In this document: positions 1-5,676 of the stretch, one piece after another
How the letters are laid out: every line of letters starts with the position of its first letter
Position numbering within the stretch: position 1 is the stretch's first letter
Assembly: GCA_020433835.1 (NCBI GenBank)
Contig: JAGRBY010000382.1
Location: 1-6,973, forward strand
Reading direction: 5' to 3'
Length of the DNA: 6,973 nucleotides
Source: Anaerolineae bacterium
Lineage (GTDB): Bacteria; Chloroflexota; Anaerolineae; 4572-78; J111
Position numbers and translations under genes: made by a program
Notes under the pieces: model-generated
What the model saw: the letters and a program-made list of their open reading frames with translations, nothing else
Database searches by the model: none
What the model was told of the DNA's origin: nothing

Positions 1-389
1 ATATCGCCCGCATGAAACAGCACACCGGCTGCGATGCGGTCATGATCGCCCGGGCCGCCATCGGCAACCCCTGGATTTTTCAGGGCAAAGACATCGATCA
101 AGTTAGCTTGTCCGAAAAAGCAAACTTAATTCATCGCCACCTCCAGCTTATGCTTGAGTTTTACGGCGAAGAGCGCGGCCTGGTTTTATTTCGAAAGCAC
201 GTTGTGAAATACGTGCGCGGCTTGCGCCACAGCTCGGCGGTTAAAGCTCGGCTTGTTGTCTGCAAAACCCCCGAAGAGTTTGTCGACCTGATGAATGAGT
301 ACGAAATCGAAATGGCCCGCTATGACGACTCGGTTGCGGATATGTCTGACATTATGGTCGCCGAAGCCGGCTGTGTGCCGGCAGCCTAA
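1..389 (+). CDS. dusB: tRNA-dihydrouridine synthase, DusB/NifR3 type (3' part only)
   Basis: The gene is cut by the left window edge; its frame is open from base 3 and ends with TAA at 387-389, leaving about 128 C-terminal residues. The piece starts in the end of the FMN-binding TIM barrel: the stretch TGCDAVMIARAAIGNPWIF (coding from about base 24) is the phosphate-binding GR/AR segment of Dus enzymes. It continues into the helical tRNA-recruiting domain, where HRHLQLMLEFYGEERG followed by RKHVVKYVRGL matches the DusB/NifR3 pattern. Members of this family reduce specific uridines of tRNA to dihydrouridine with FMN and NAD(P)H. The ATG at base 12 lies inside the barrel and is not the real start. 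The last 20 or so residues look like a variable tail. The catalytic cysteine and most of the barrel are outside the window. The family call is firm; the exact Dus subtype is less so. Confidence 0.9.
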   Translation, partial: IARMKQHTGCDAVMIARAAIGNPWIFQGKDIDQVSLSEKANLIHRHLQLMLEFYGEERGLVLFRKHVVKYVRGLRHSSAVKARLVVCKTPEEFVDLMNEYEIEMARYDDSVADMSDIMVAEAGCVPAA

Positions 390-424
390 TAGCCCAATAG
401 CTAAAATAGCGCATAGACAGCCCT

Positions 425-1087
425 TCATCGCATTTTCCACTGCGGATTCATTCGGCCTTGTTCAATCTCAGAAATACGCCAGTTCATTCCTTTTGCGTAC
501 TGTTCCGCTTCTTCTTTATCACCAGCCTTACCAATCCAGCCGTGCATTCCAAAATTTCGCATACTGTAAATAACAATGGGATTGTCGAGGAGCACCGCTT
601 GCCAATTTTTCAGCCGGAAGGTGGCCATAACAACAGTAAAAAACTTGTTTTTTTCTTTATGCAGGCCGGTAACATAGGCACGAGCATACCCATCGCCGGA
701 ACGCCGCTGGTGGGGGTAAACCTCGGTGCCGGGGGCAAAATGTTTGGAACCGTGAACTTCAGTGCCTTTCATTTGGTATGTCACATCACGTACTTGAGCG
801 GAAAGCCCCCACACCGGTTCTAAATTAGGGATTTGATGGCCCATAATGCCGTTCGGAAGCTGATCGATTGCATGTTTTGGTGCAGCGACAACCACGCCTT
901 TCTGCCACTGCTGCCGCCGAACAGAATGGTCGGGAATGGCTGTAGTGAAGGTATACCGAATGTCTGCTGCCCATCGAAGCCGCCAATCGTGCAGGCTGTC
1001 TTTTATCTGCGCGTAACGATCCTGATCGGTAGGCGGAATGGTGATAATTACGGTCATAAGTGACGCATCGACGTCATATTGTGTCAT
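425..1087 (-). CDS. Hypothetical protein, 220 residues, conserved-looking core
   Basis: I do not recognise a named family. The frame runs from ATG (1087-1085) to TGA (427-425) and has codon use like its neighbours. The start is preceded by a modest purine-rich GGGTAGAG; the next Met (residue 11) has no ribosome site before it, so the longer start is preferred. There is no signal peptide or membrane segment, so the product is probably cytosolic. Residues 12-20 (TVIITIPPT) look like a first beta strand. The most family-like part is residues 112-154, with HGSKHFAPGTEVY, then GDGYARAYVTGLHKEKNKFFTVVM. It reads as a small beta-rich domain with glycines at turns and several His, Tyr and Arg residues. 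Residues 161-205 are rich in Trp, Gly and Lys. The gene converges on the dus gene with only 35 bases between their stops, so it is not in an operon with it. Function is unknown. Confidence 0.75.
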   Translation of the reverse strand: MTQYDVDASLMTVIITIPPTDQDRYAQIKDSLHDWRLRWAADIRYTFTTAIPDHSVRRQQWQKGVVVAAPKHAIDQLPNGIMGHQIPNLEPVWGLSAQVRDVTYQMKGTEVHGSKHFAPGTEVYPHQRRSGDGYARAYVTGLHKEKNKFFTVVMATFRLKNWQAVLLDNPIVIYSMRNFGMHGWIGKAGDKEEAEQYAKGMNWRISEIEQGRMNPQWKMR

Positions 1088-1310
1088 TTTACTCTACCCG
1101 ATAAACTTACTTTAAATCTGGCGTTCAACCAGCAACCTGCTTTTAGGGAGTGCTCCACATTTCTTTGCCTTATGGTCAGCAGGTTTATTGAACTATGCTG
1201 CCATTGTAACGGGAACAAACCGATATTTCAACTCCCTCAAATTAACATATGATAAGGCAGTTTAGCCGTTGATGAACTATACTCTAATCCAAAATGGTCG
1301 GCACAATTGC

Positions 1311-1347
1311 GTTGGATAGCAGTTTGTTACCAAGTAAACTATCCAAC
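1311..1347 (+). repeat. Bulged hairpin in the dehydrogenase leader
   Basis: GTTGGAT at 1311-1317 pairs with ATCCAAC at 1341-1347. After a three-base bulge (1318-1320), AGTTTGTT at 1321-1328 pairs with AGTAAACT at 1333-1340 (two G-T wobbles), leaving a four-base ACCA loop. An alternative register gives nine straight pairs, 1311-1319 with 1339-1347. The downstream arm sequence AAACTATCCA (1336-1345) recurs at 1376-1385, just before the ribosome site, so the upstream arm could pair with either copy. There is no T-tract, so it does not look like a terminator. The role is inferred only. Confidence 0.45.
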
Positions 1348-1388
1348 CAACCGTCACACCAACTAACAAAGCATCAAACTATCCACCC

Positions 1389-1395
1389 AAAGGAG
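1389..1395 (+). promoter_or_regulatory. Ribosome binding site fixing the dehydrogenase start
   Basis: AAAGGAG sits six bases before the ATG at 1402. It decides the start against the in-frame upstream ATG at 1294, which has no such site and would add 36 low-complexity residues before the Rossmann fold. Confidence 0.85.
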
Positions 1396-1401
1396 AAACA
1401 G

Positions 1402-2265
1402 ATGAAAATCGGATTTATCGGTCTTGGAATTATGGGCAGCCGCATGGCCGCCAATCTTCTCAAAGCGGATGTAGAACTCATGGTTCACAACCGTACCAAA
1501 GACAAAGCCGCCGACCTGCTGGAGCAAGGCGCGGTCTGGGCCGACAGTCCGGCTGCGCTGGCCTCGGCCGATATTGTCTTTACGATGCTGGCCCATCCGG
1601 AAGCCGTAGCGGCTGCCGCGTTTGGCCCAACCGGCTTTCTCGACCATATGCAGCCCAACACATTGTGGGTCGATTGCAGCACGGTCAACCCCAGCTTTGC
1701 CAACGAAATGGCCGCCGCTGCCCAGGCTCGTAATATCCGCTATATGGATGCCCCCGTCGCCGGCACCAAGCCACAAGCCCAAAATGCCGAGCTGATTTTC
1801 ATCGTCGGTGGCGAAGCCGGCGACTTAGCCGAGGTCAAGCCCTATCTGGAGCGCATGGGCAATCGAGTCGTCCACATCGGAAAAGCAGGGATGGGCATTG
1901 CCCTCAAAGTTGTGGTCAATAATATGTTGGGCGCGTCGATGGCTATTTTTGCCGAAAGTATGGCCCTGGGCGAGGCGCTGGGCTTGTCGCAAGAGACTCT
2001 TTTGAATGTGCTGGTTGGTGGGCCGGTAGCAGCTCCCTTCCTGGCCGGCAAGCGCCCCAAAATCGAGCAGCAAGATTACGATCCCCAGTTCCCCTTACGC
2101 TGGATGCAAAAAGATATGCATATGGTTGCTCTGGCTGCTTATGAAGCCGAGGTGGCGATGCCAATCTCTAATGCAACCAAAGAACTCTACCAATTGGCCA
2201 TTCGAGACGGCTGGGGCGACCAAGATTTCTCGGCCATCTATCAATTTATGGCTGCGAATAAGTAA
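1402..2265 (+). CDS. NAD(P)-dependent beta-hydroxyacid dehydrogenase, GLYR/3-hydroxyisobutyrate dehydrogenase family
   Basis: The 287-residue product has the usual length of the family. Residues 1-13 (MKIGFIGLGIMGS) are the Rossmann GxGxxG dinucleotide-binding motif. Asn30-Arg31-Thr32 at the end of the second strand is the type that tends to favour NADPH. DCST at 91-94 and DAPVAGT at 116-122 are the substrate-loop motifs (the latter usually DAPVSGG). GIALKVVVN holds the expected catalytic Lys169 and Asn173, and the C-terminal all-helical domain has QKDM with Lys237. The segment FPLRWMQKDM and the ending GDQDFSAIYQF resemble glyoxylate/succinic-semialdehyde reductases (GLYR) more than classic 3-hydroxyisobutyrate dehydrogenase. 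Such enzymes reduce small aldehydes or beta-keto acids to hydroxyacids in the cytosol. The exact substrate cannot be read from the sequence. The gene has its own ribosome site and a long leader, and is followed by a palindrome and a converging gene, so it is probably transcribed alone. Confidence 0.93.
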   Translation: MKIGFIGLGIMGSRMAANLLKADVELMVHNRTKDKAADLLEQGAVWADSPAALASADIVFTMLAHPEAVAAAAFGPTGFLDHMQPNTLWVDCSTVNPSFANEMAAAAQARNIRYMDAPVAGTKPQAQNAELIFIVGGEAGDLAEVKPYLERMGNRVVHIGKAGMGIALKVVVNNMLGASMAIFAESMALGEALGLSQETLLNVLVGGPVAAPFLAGKRPKIEQQDYDPQFPLRWMQKDMHMVALAAYEAEVAMPISNATKELYQLAIRDGWGDQDFSAIYQFMAANK

Positions 2266-2297
2266 AGCGTGGCTGCGAGAGATGGCTATCGCATTAC

Positions 2298-2360
2298 GTA
2301 ATTGGTAAATAGGTATTGGTAATTGGAAATTAAATACCCCAATACCTATTTACCAATTAC
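2298..2360. repeat. Perfect 22-bp inverted repeat between converging genes
   Basis: The left arm 2298-2319 and right arm 2339-2360 are exact reverse complements, separated by a 19-base loop (2320-2338). The arms are AT-rich and built from the word GTAATTGG, which also recurs at 2319-2326 next to the left arm. The element fills most of the 103-base gap between the stops of the dehydrogenase (+) and thioesterase (-) genes. It could end transcription from both sides as a long hairpin, although there is no clean T-tract. Its modular TAATTGG wording also looks like the dispersed short repeats of many repeat-rich bacterial genomes. Confidence 0.85.
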
Positions 2361-2368
2361 CACTCCCC

Positions 2369-2878
2369 TTACTCCAACTCAATCTCTGTCGGCTCATTCT
2401 CGCTGTGCGTAATCCGCCATTCTTGCTCCTCCACATCGAAATCGGCAATCTTCTCGATGGGCAGTTTGGCGTATTTGCCGTGGCCTTCCACCGCAACTTT
2501 ACCGTTGTTCAATAAGATTTCGCCGGTGCCTTCGAAGTAGCGCTCGGCCTCACCCGTGATGCGGCCTACCACCCGCAGCTCTTCGTTTAATGGAACAGGC
2601 CGTTTGAAACGGAGTGAAAATTCGACAGTTACGCCCCATAACGTTTCTTCATATTTGTGCAAAATAGCGCGGCCAATCGTTTCATCTAAAATAGCCGTTG
2701 CGATTCCGCCGTGGAGCCGCCCCGGATAGCTTTGATGTTCCTCTTTCGGCGTAAAAAGAGCCACCAACTCACCAGTTTCCATTTCGTAAAAGTGGGCCTT
2801 TAGCCCTGCCGGATTTTTCATTCCGCACACAATACACATTTTAGAGTTGGGTTGTTTTCCGGTTACGTGATATCGCAT
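2369..2878 (-). CDS. PaaI-family hotdog-fold thioesterase
   Basis: The 169-residue product has the hotdog signature HGGIATAILDETIGRA at residues 56-71. His56-Gly57-Gly58 and Asp65-Glu66 are the segment that forms the acyl-thioester site in PaaI/YbgC-like hydrolases. The strand WGVTVEFSLRFKRPVPL (81-97) is the usual 'substrate lid plus RPVP' strand, followed by LRVVGRITGE and KVAVEGHGKYAKLP. The N-terminus has CIVCGMKNPAGLKAHFY (15-31), a CxxC-G-x-x-NPxGL start common in one subgroup, possibly structural or metal-binding. The tail after residue 147 is very acidic and variable. Family members hydrolyse acyl-CoA thioesters in the cytosol; the acyl group here is unknown. The start is supported by AGGAG (2888-2884 on this strand), five bases before the ATG. 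The gene is divergent from the FHA gene. Confidence 0.9.
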   Translation of the reverse strand: MRYHVTGKQPNSKMCIVCGMKNPAGLKAHFYEMETGELVALFTPKEEHQSYPGRLHGGIATAILDETIGRAILHKYEETLWGVTVEFSLRFKRPVPLNEELRVVGRITGEAERYFEGTGEILLNNGKVAVEGHGKYAKLPIEKIADFDVEEQEWRITHSENEPTEIELE

Positions 2879-2941
2879 CGAGACTCCTGTAAATCGTAAA
2901 GTTGATTTATAACGAAATTCTTATGAACTTTATACCCCGGT

Positions 2942-2970
2942 TTGACGTCTTTTTATTAAAATAATACCAA
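2942..2970 (+). promoter_or_regulatory. Possible sigma-70-type promoter for the FHA gene
   Basis: TTGACG at 2942-2947 is a near-consensus -35 box. Seventeen bases downstream is TACCAA (2965-2970), a poor -10 box, with AT-rich TTTATTAAAATAA between them. If real, transcription would start near 2977 and the leader RNA would include the foldable element at 2999-3065. The weak -10 keeps confidence low. Confidence 0.3.
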
Positions 2971-2998
2971 GCGTCGTTGGGGAGATAGATAACGGTAG

Positions 2999-3065
2999 GC
3001 AAACAGGAATTGAAGCGCAATCCGCTTCAGGTGGCAAATTTGGCCACAGCTGCGGTTCTGTTTGC
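2999..3065 (+). repeat. Branched foldable element before the FHA gene
   Basis: An outer stem joins GCAAACAG (2999-3006) to CTGTTTGC (3058-3065). Inside it are two hairpins: TGAAGCG (3011-3017) with CGCTTCA (3023-3029), five-base loop; and GTGGC (3031-3035) with GCCAC (3043-3047), seven-base loop. A rival fold can pair CCGC (3022-3025) with GCGG (3052-3055), which excludes the first hairpin. The element ends 17 bases before the FHA ribosome site (AGAGGA, 3083-3088), so it lies in the leader if the promoter is upstream. It could be a cis-acting RNA, a protein operator or a mobile repeat; the sequence alone does not decide. It matches no riboswitch class I know. Confidence 0.55.
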
Positions 3066-3096
3066 GAGGCATATTTAGTAAAAGAGGACATCTGCC

Positions 3097-4140
3097 ATGA
3101 CCAAGCCTGATTACTCTCAATATTCAGCTATAAATTGTGTTCCCGATTGTCAACTAAAAGCCAAAAATATATCCGCTTTAGCCTGCTCGCAAAGTGCTGC
3201 TGCTCCGTGTTTAAAATATGCGTCCCCCAACAAGAAACAGAGCACCCCCGGCGAACTTCAACCCACCGCGTCTCCCGCAGACCGTGGCAAATTACAAGCC
3301 TTTCAAAAAAGAATCAAACACGGCACCGGCTACTTACAGCGCGTCTCACAAATGGCCCAAAAGCATTTGGCGGCAGTCATAAGAAGCGAGCCGCCGTTGT
3401 CTGGCCCCGGTTTCGAGGCCACAAGCCGCGTTTGGTTCACCTTAGAGCAGACAAAGCGCCACATTATGCTGCCGACATCCGGCTCGCTTGTCTTTGGCCA
3501 CGGTGGGCCAGGGGTTGTTCTCTCGCCGGATATCGACCTAAGTTATGAAGACCAGTACACCCGGCGCTTATCACGGCGACACGCCATCGTCACGGCCACT
3601 AAAGGGCATTACACCGTGGCCGATTTAGGTAGTCGTGCAGGCGTTTATTTGAACAATCAACGGGTTAGCCTCTACCCTTCTCGCCCGCTTCGCCTTGGTG
3701 ACCAGGTTCGGTTGGGGCCGATAAATTTTGTGGTTGATCGTGTCCCAACCGAATTATTGGTTAGCCCCCTATCGCCCCAGCTTCGCCCGGTCTTAACTAT
3801 TGTTGCTTCCGGGCAGCGGCTGCCGCTAACACCCTCCGGTTCATTCATTATTGGCCGGACAGATGTGCGCCTTGATTATCAACCGGACATCGACCTCAAT
3901 TCCTACGGCGATTTGGCCCGCCAGGTTTCCCGTCGACACGCCCGACTAGAATGGAAAGAAGGCGTGCCCTACCTCGAAGATATGGGCAGCAGCTTCGGCA
4001 CCCGACTAAGCGGCAATTTGCTGCCTATTGGCCAGGGGACTCCCCTGTATCCCGGCGACCATATGTGGCTGGCCGGCTGCGTACTGGCTTATGATGTTGA
4101 GCTGCGTCAACCAGGCCAGGTAACTGATATTTCTATGTGA
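3097..4140 (+). CDS. Tandem FHA-domain protein with cysteine-containing N-terminus
   Basis: The 347-residue product carries two forkhead-associated domains, which bind phospho-threonine peptides. FHA1 (about 112-213) shows VFGHG at 132-136, PDIDL at 144-148, LSRRHA at 158-163 and DLGSRAGV at 176-183. FHA2 (about 232-334) shows IIGRT at 251-255, PDIDL at 263-267, VSRRHA at 277-282 and DMGSSFGT at 295-302. The shared PDIDL and SRRHA blocks suggest internal duplication. FHA2 keeps the key Arg254, Ser278 and His281; in FHA1 the usual Gly-Arg is Gly-His (135). The N-terminal 100 residues are poorly ordered. Cys14, Cys18, Cys30 and Cys38 there resemble a worn zinc ribbon. No membrane segment or kinase domain is present, so it is probably a cytosolic adaptor for Ser/Thr-kinase signalling. 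The start has AGAGGA nine bases upstream; the first 45 codons are AT-rich, so a later start (e.g. Met86) cannot be excluded. Confidence 0.88.
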   Translation: MTKPDYSQYSAINCVPDCQLKAKNISALACSQSAAAPCLKYASPNKKQSTPGELQPTASPADRGKLQAFQKRIKHGTGYLQRVSQMAQKHLAAVIRSEPPLSGPGFEATSRVWFTLEQTKRHIMLPTSGSLVFGHGGPGVVLSPDIDLSYEDQYTRRLSRRHAIVTATKGHYTVADLGSRAGVYLNNQRVSLYPSRPLRLGDQVRLGPINFVVDRVPTELLVSPLSPQLRPVLTIVASGQRLPLTPSGSFIIGRTDVRLDYQPDIDLNSYGDLARQVSRRHARLEWKEGVPYLEDMGSSFGTRLSGNLLPIGQGTPLYPGDHMWLAGCVLAYDVELRQPGQVTDISM

Positions 4141-4536
4141 TTGGTCACGCTGTTCATTATACCAACTGCATAAGCCCGGATTGGGTTGTGTTAACTCTTC
4201 AGCAAATCTATGCGGATGCTATGGCACTGGGTAAAAACCAAACAGCGCACGTTATAATCAATTCTTCCAACACAATTCTAACCATTTCTCATGCTAACTC
4301 TTATAGAATTCTATACTATTTTCCTTATCATAGTTAAATATGTGATGTTCTCATAACTTCTGGTCTCCACGTTGACCAAATGCAGAGAGCTTATTTCAAT
4401 TATCAACACCTGAAACCGGTTCTATTACCTTCATGAACACAGCAATCCAACGGCTCTCGGCCTCATTATATCTTCGCTGTAATTTACCAATCTATTTCAA
4501 ACCTTTTACAAATTTATATGTCTATGGAGGAAATCG
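4141..4536. other. AT-rich intergenic gap, no gene seen
   Basis: About 396 bases separate the FHA stop from the pentapeptide gene. They are clearly more AT-rich than the flanking genes. A frame from GTG 4137, overlapping the FHA stop, stays open for 66 codons, but its codon use is unlike the neighbouring genes and it has no recognisable protein features, so I treat it as non-coding. A TTGACC at 4372-4377 could be a -35 box, but no matching -10 box follows at normal spacing. No strong terminator hairpin was seen. Confidence 0.5.
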
Positions 4537-5142
4537 ATGTTGATGGATTCAAACCAATCTTCTCCCAATAAAGCTGTTTTTAATTTGCAGACCGATAATT
4601 TACGTGGAGCAGACCTGCGCGGCGTTAACCTGCGTGGGGCCAACCTGCAAGGGGTTGATTTAAGCGCTGCTATTCTAAGCAACGCCGATTTGCGCGAAGC
4701 CGATTTACGAGGCGCGCAGTTGGGCGGTGCTATTCTCATTCGCGCCGATTTACGGCGTGCCAATTTAGAAGGTGCTTGTCTGCAAGGGGCAAAGTTAGGT
4801 TTTGCCGACCTTATTGAAGTGAATTTGGCCAACGCCGATTTGCGCGAAGCCGATCTCAACAGCGCCAAACTCAGCCAGGCCAATTTAAGCGGGGCCGACC
4901 TGAGCCGAACCAATCTAAACCGCGTCAATTTCCGGGGGGCCATCCTCAAAAAAGCCAACCTTTGCCGGGCCGCCTGCGTGGGCGCTATCTTCAACAAAGC
5001 CGATCTGTCGCAGGCGATACTGCGTGAGGTAAACTTGAGCAAGGCTTCTTTAAAAGAAGCGATTTTTAGCCAAGAAGAGAGCACTGATGCCGCGCTCGAA
5101 ATAGCAGATCTTTACGAGCCGGATAAACAACCGGTCCTCTAA
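4537..5142 (+). CDS. Pentapeptide-repeat protein
   Basis: The 201-residue product is almost entirely A(D/N)LXX pentapeptide repeats. From about residue 15 to 179 a Leu or Phe stands at every fifth position (17, 22, 27 and on to 177) with no break in register. The only exception is Cys147. That is about 33 repeats, or a little over eight coils of a right-handed quadrilateral beta-helix, a rod-shaped fold. Such proteins serve as interaction scaffolds; some (Qnr/MfpA type) mimic DNA and bind gyrase. Here the exposed positions are rich in Arg, Lys, Glu and Asn, not strongly acidic, so DNA mimicry is not evident. There is no signal peptide or membrane segment. A short polar N-terminus (1-14) and an acidic C-terminal tail (180-201) flank the helix. 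The start has GGAGG six bases upstream; the ATG two codons later is less well spaced. The gene stands alone between two long gaps. Confidence 0.92.
   Translation: MLMDSNQSSPNKAVFNLQTDNLRGADLRGVNLRGANLQGVDLSAAILSNADLREADLRGAQLGGAILIRADLRRANLEGACLQGAKLGFADLIEVNLANADLREADLNSAKLSQANLSGADLSRTNLNRVNFRGAILKKANLCRAACVGAIFNKADLSQAILREVNLSKASLKEAIFSQEESTDAALEIADLYEPDKQPVL
4680..4854 (+). repeat. 25-bp direct repeat inside the pentapeptide gene, 150 bp apart
   Basis: Bases 4680-4704 and 4830-4854 are identical. Both copies encode NADLREAD in the same frame, at residues 49-56 and 99-106. The offset of 150 bases equals exactly ten pentapeptides. Surrounding repeats agree at protein level but differ at codon level, so this exact match points to a recent internal duplication or gene-conversion patch. 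Confidence 0.8.
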
Positions 5143-5222
5143 GCTGTGCCCTCATCTGGAGCTGATTTTCCAGGGAAGTGCGACAAGCCTCGGTTAAGGC
5201 GACACCGAGAATGAAAATTTAT

Positions 5223-5282
5223 TGGAGCGACAAAGCTCGCTTTGTCATCCGTAAGGGGGCAAAAGTAAACTTTGTCGCTCCA
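5223..5282. repeat. Three-part inverted repeat (possible small dispersed element)
   Basis: The arms TGGAGCGACAAAG (5223-5235) and CTTTGTCGCTCCA (5270-5282) are exact reverse complements, 34 bases apart. A third part, CTTTGTC at 5240-5246, also pairs with the left arm as GACAAAGC/GCTTTGTC with a tight turn. The left arm can therefore form either a short or a long hairpin. It lies 81 bases after the pentapeptide stop. It may serve as a terminator-like structure or be a copy of a REP/MITE-like repeat. No transposase or target-site duplication is visible. Confidence 0.7.
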
Positions 5283-5554
5283 TGGCTCTATTTCCCAAAG
5301 GAAAAGCCTCGCTTATTGCTCTGCAATGGATAGTTTTACAAGGGATTGGTCCGGTTTCCTTACAAAGAGCGTACGGTCACAACGTAATCTAGCGCTTTAG
5401 CGCATTTTCTCAACCCAATGCCAAAAACCGAACCAATCTTAACCCTAATTGCAAACTAACGTTTGTGGCCCTTATTTGTTGACCAACTCCCCTATTCTTA
5501 TTAAAATAGTCCCACATATGTCATCTTTATAGAGTTTATCGGATTTAAGATGAT

Positions 5555-5625
5555 AGTCACTTAACACCCTAAAGGTGAGGCTGGTTTTGCCCGTTACGTC
5601 CGCTATGGCGTAGCAAAAAGTGGCT
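5555..5625 (+). repeat. Possible structured leader element before the lipoprotein gene
   Basis: AGTCACT (5555-5561) can pair with AGTGGCT (5619-5625) with one G-T wobble, closing a region with three short hairpins: CACC/GGTG (5565-5568 with 5574-5577), GGC/GCC (5579-5581 with 5589-5591) and GCTA/TAGC (5602-5605 with 5611-5614). The individual stems are short, so chance pairing is a real possibility. It does not match a riboswitch consensus I know. Confidence 0.3.
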
Positions 5626-5636
5626 GTCACCTATTT

Positions 5637-5665
5637 CTGATAATGTCTAATAAACAATTTATCAG
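5637..5665 (+). repeat. 7-bp hairpin upstream of the lipoprotein ribosome site
   Basis: CTGATAA (5637-5643) pairs with TTATCAG (5659-5665) across a 15-base AT-rich loop. It ends 11 bases before the GAGGAA ribosome site, close enough to affect ribosome access if it forms in the mRNA. The stem is AT-rich and modest. Confidence 0.4.
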
Positions 5666-5676
5666 TTGTAACCTGC

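Larger units (their letters stand above)
1088..1401. other. Intergenic gap and leader of the dehydrogenase gene
   Basis: This 314-base stretch lies between divergently transcribed genes, so it should hold promoters for both. I see no convincing -35/-10 pair. A TATACT at 1278-1283 could be a -10 on the + strand, but it lacks a good -35. An open frame continues upstream from 1402 to an ATG at 1294, but its codons look non-coding and a strong ribosome site favours 1402. The distal part holds a hairpin (1311-1347) and a tract at about 1336-1390 made almost only of A, C and T with very few G, probably an unstructured run-up to the ribosome site. Confidence 0.6.

Noticed and set aside
458..1063. 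Open frames on the + strand opposite the hypothetical gene
   Set aside because: They are fragments in different frames with no ribosome site or family features. The single long reverse-strand frame explains the region better.
1294..1401. A 36-codon N-terminal extension of the dehydrogenase
   Set aside because: The extension is low-complexity and has no homologous feature, while AAAGGAG sits correctly before ATG 1402, giving the standard Rossmann N-terminus.
4137..4337. A 66-codon frame starting with GTG and overlapping the FHA stop by four bases
   Set aside because: The overlap suggests coupling, but the codons are AT-rich and unlike the neighbours, and the product shows no recognisable motif. 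It ends in very AT-rich intergenic DNA.
4506..5084. A 192-codon open frame on the reverse strand across the pentapeptide gene
   Set aside because: It is the mirror of the repetitive A(D/N)LXX codons, which rarely give stops in that frame. The protein is a repetitive Leu/Arg/Ala/Ser string with no independent signal.
4537..5142. A Qnr-like quinolone-resistance protein
   Set aside because: The pentapeptide fold is shared, but no loops or acidic DNA-like surface can be seen, so a resistance role is not supported.
5223..5282. Insertion-sequence ends or CRISPR repeats
   Set aside because: There is only one inverted pair, no transposase, no flanking target duplication, and no regular direct repeats with spacers.
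5555..5625. A known riboswitch (cobalamin, c-di-GMP, TPP)
   Set aside because: I compared the segment by eye with the conserved cores I remember for these classes and found none of their invariant stretches.
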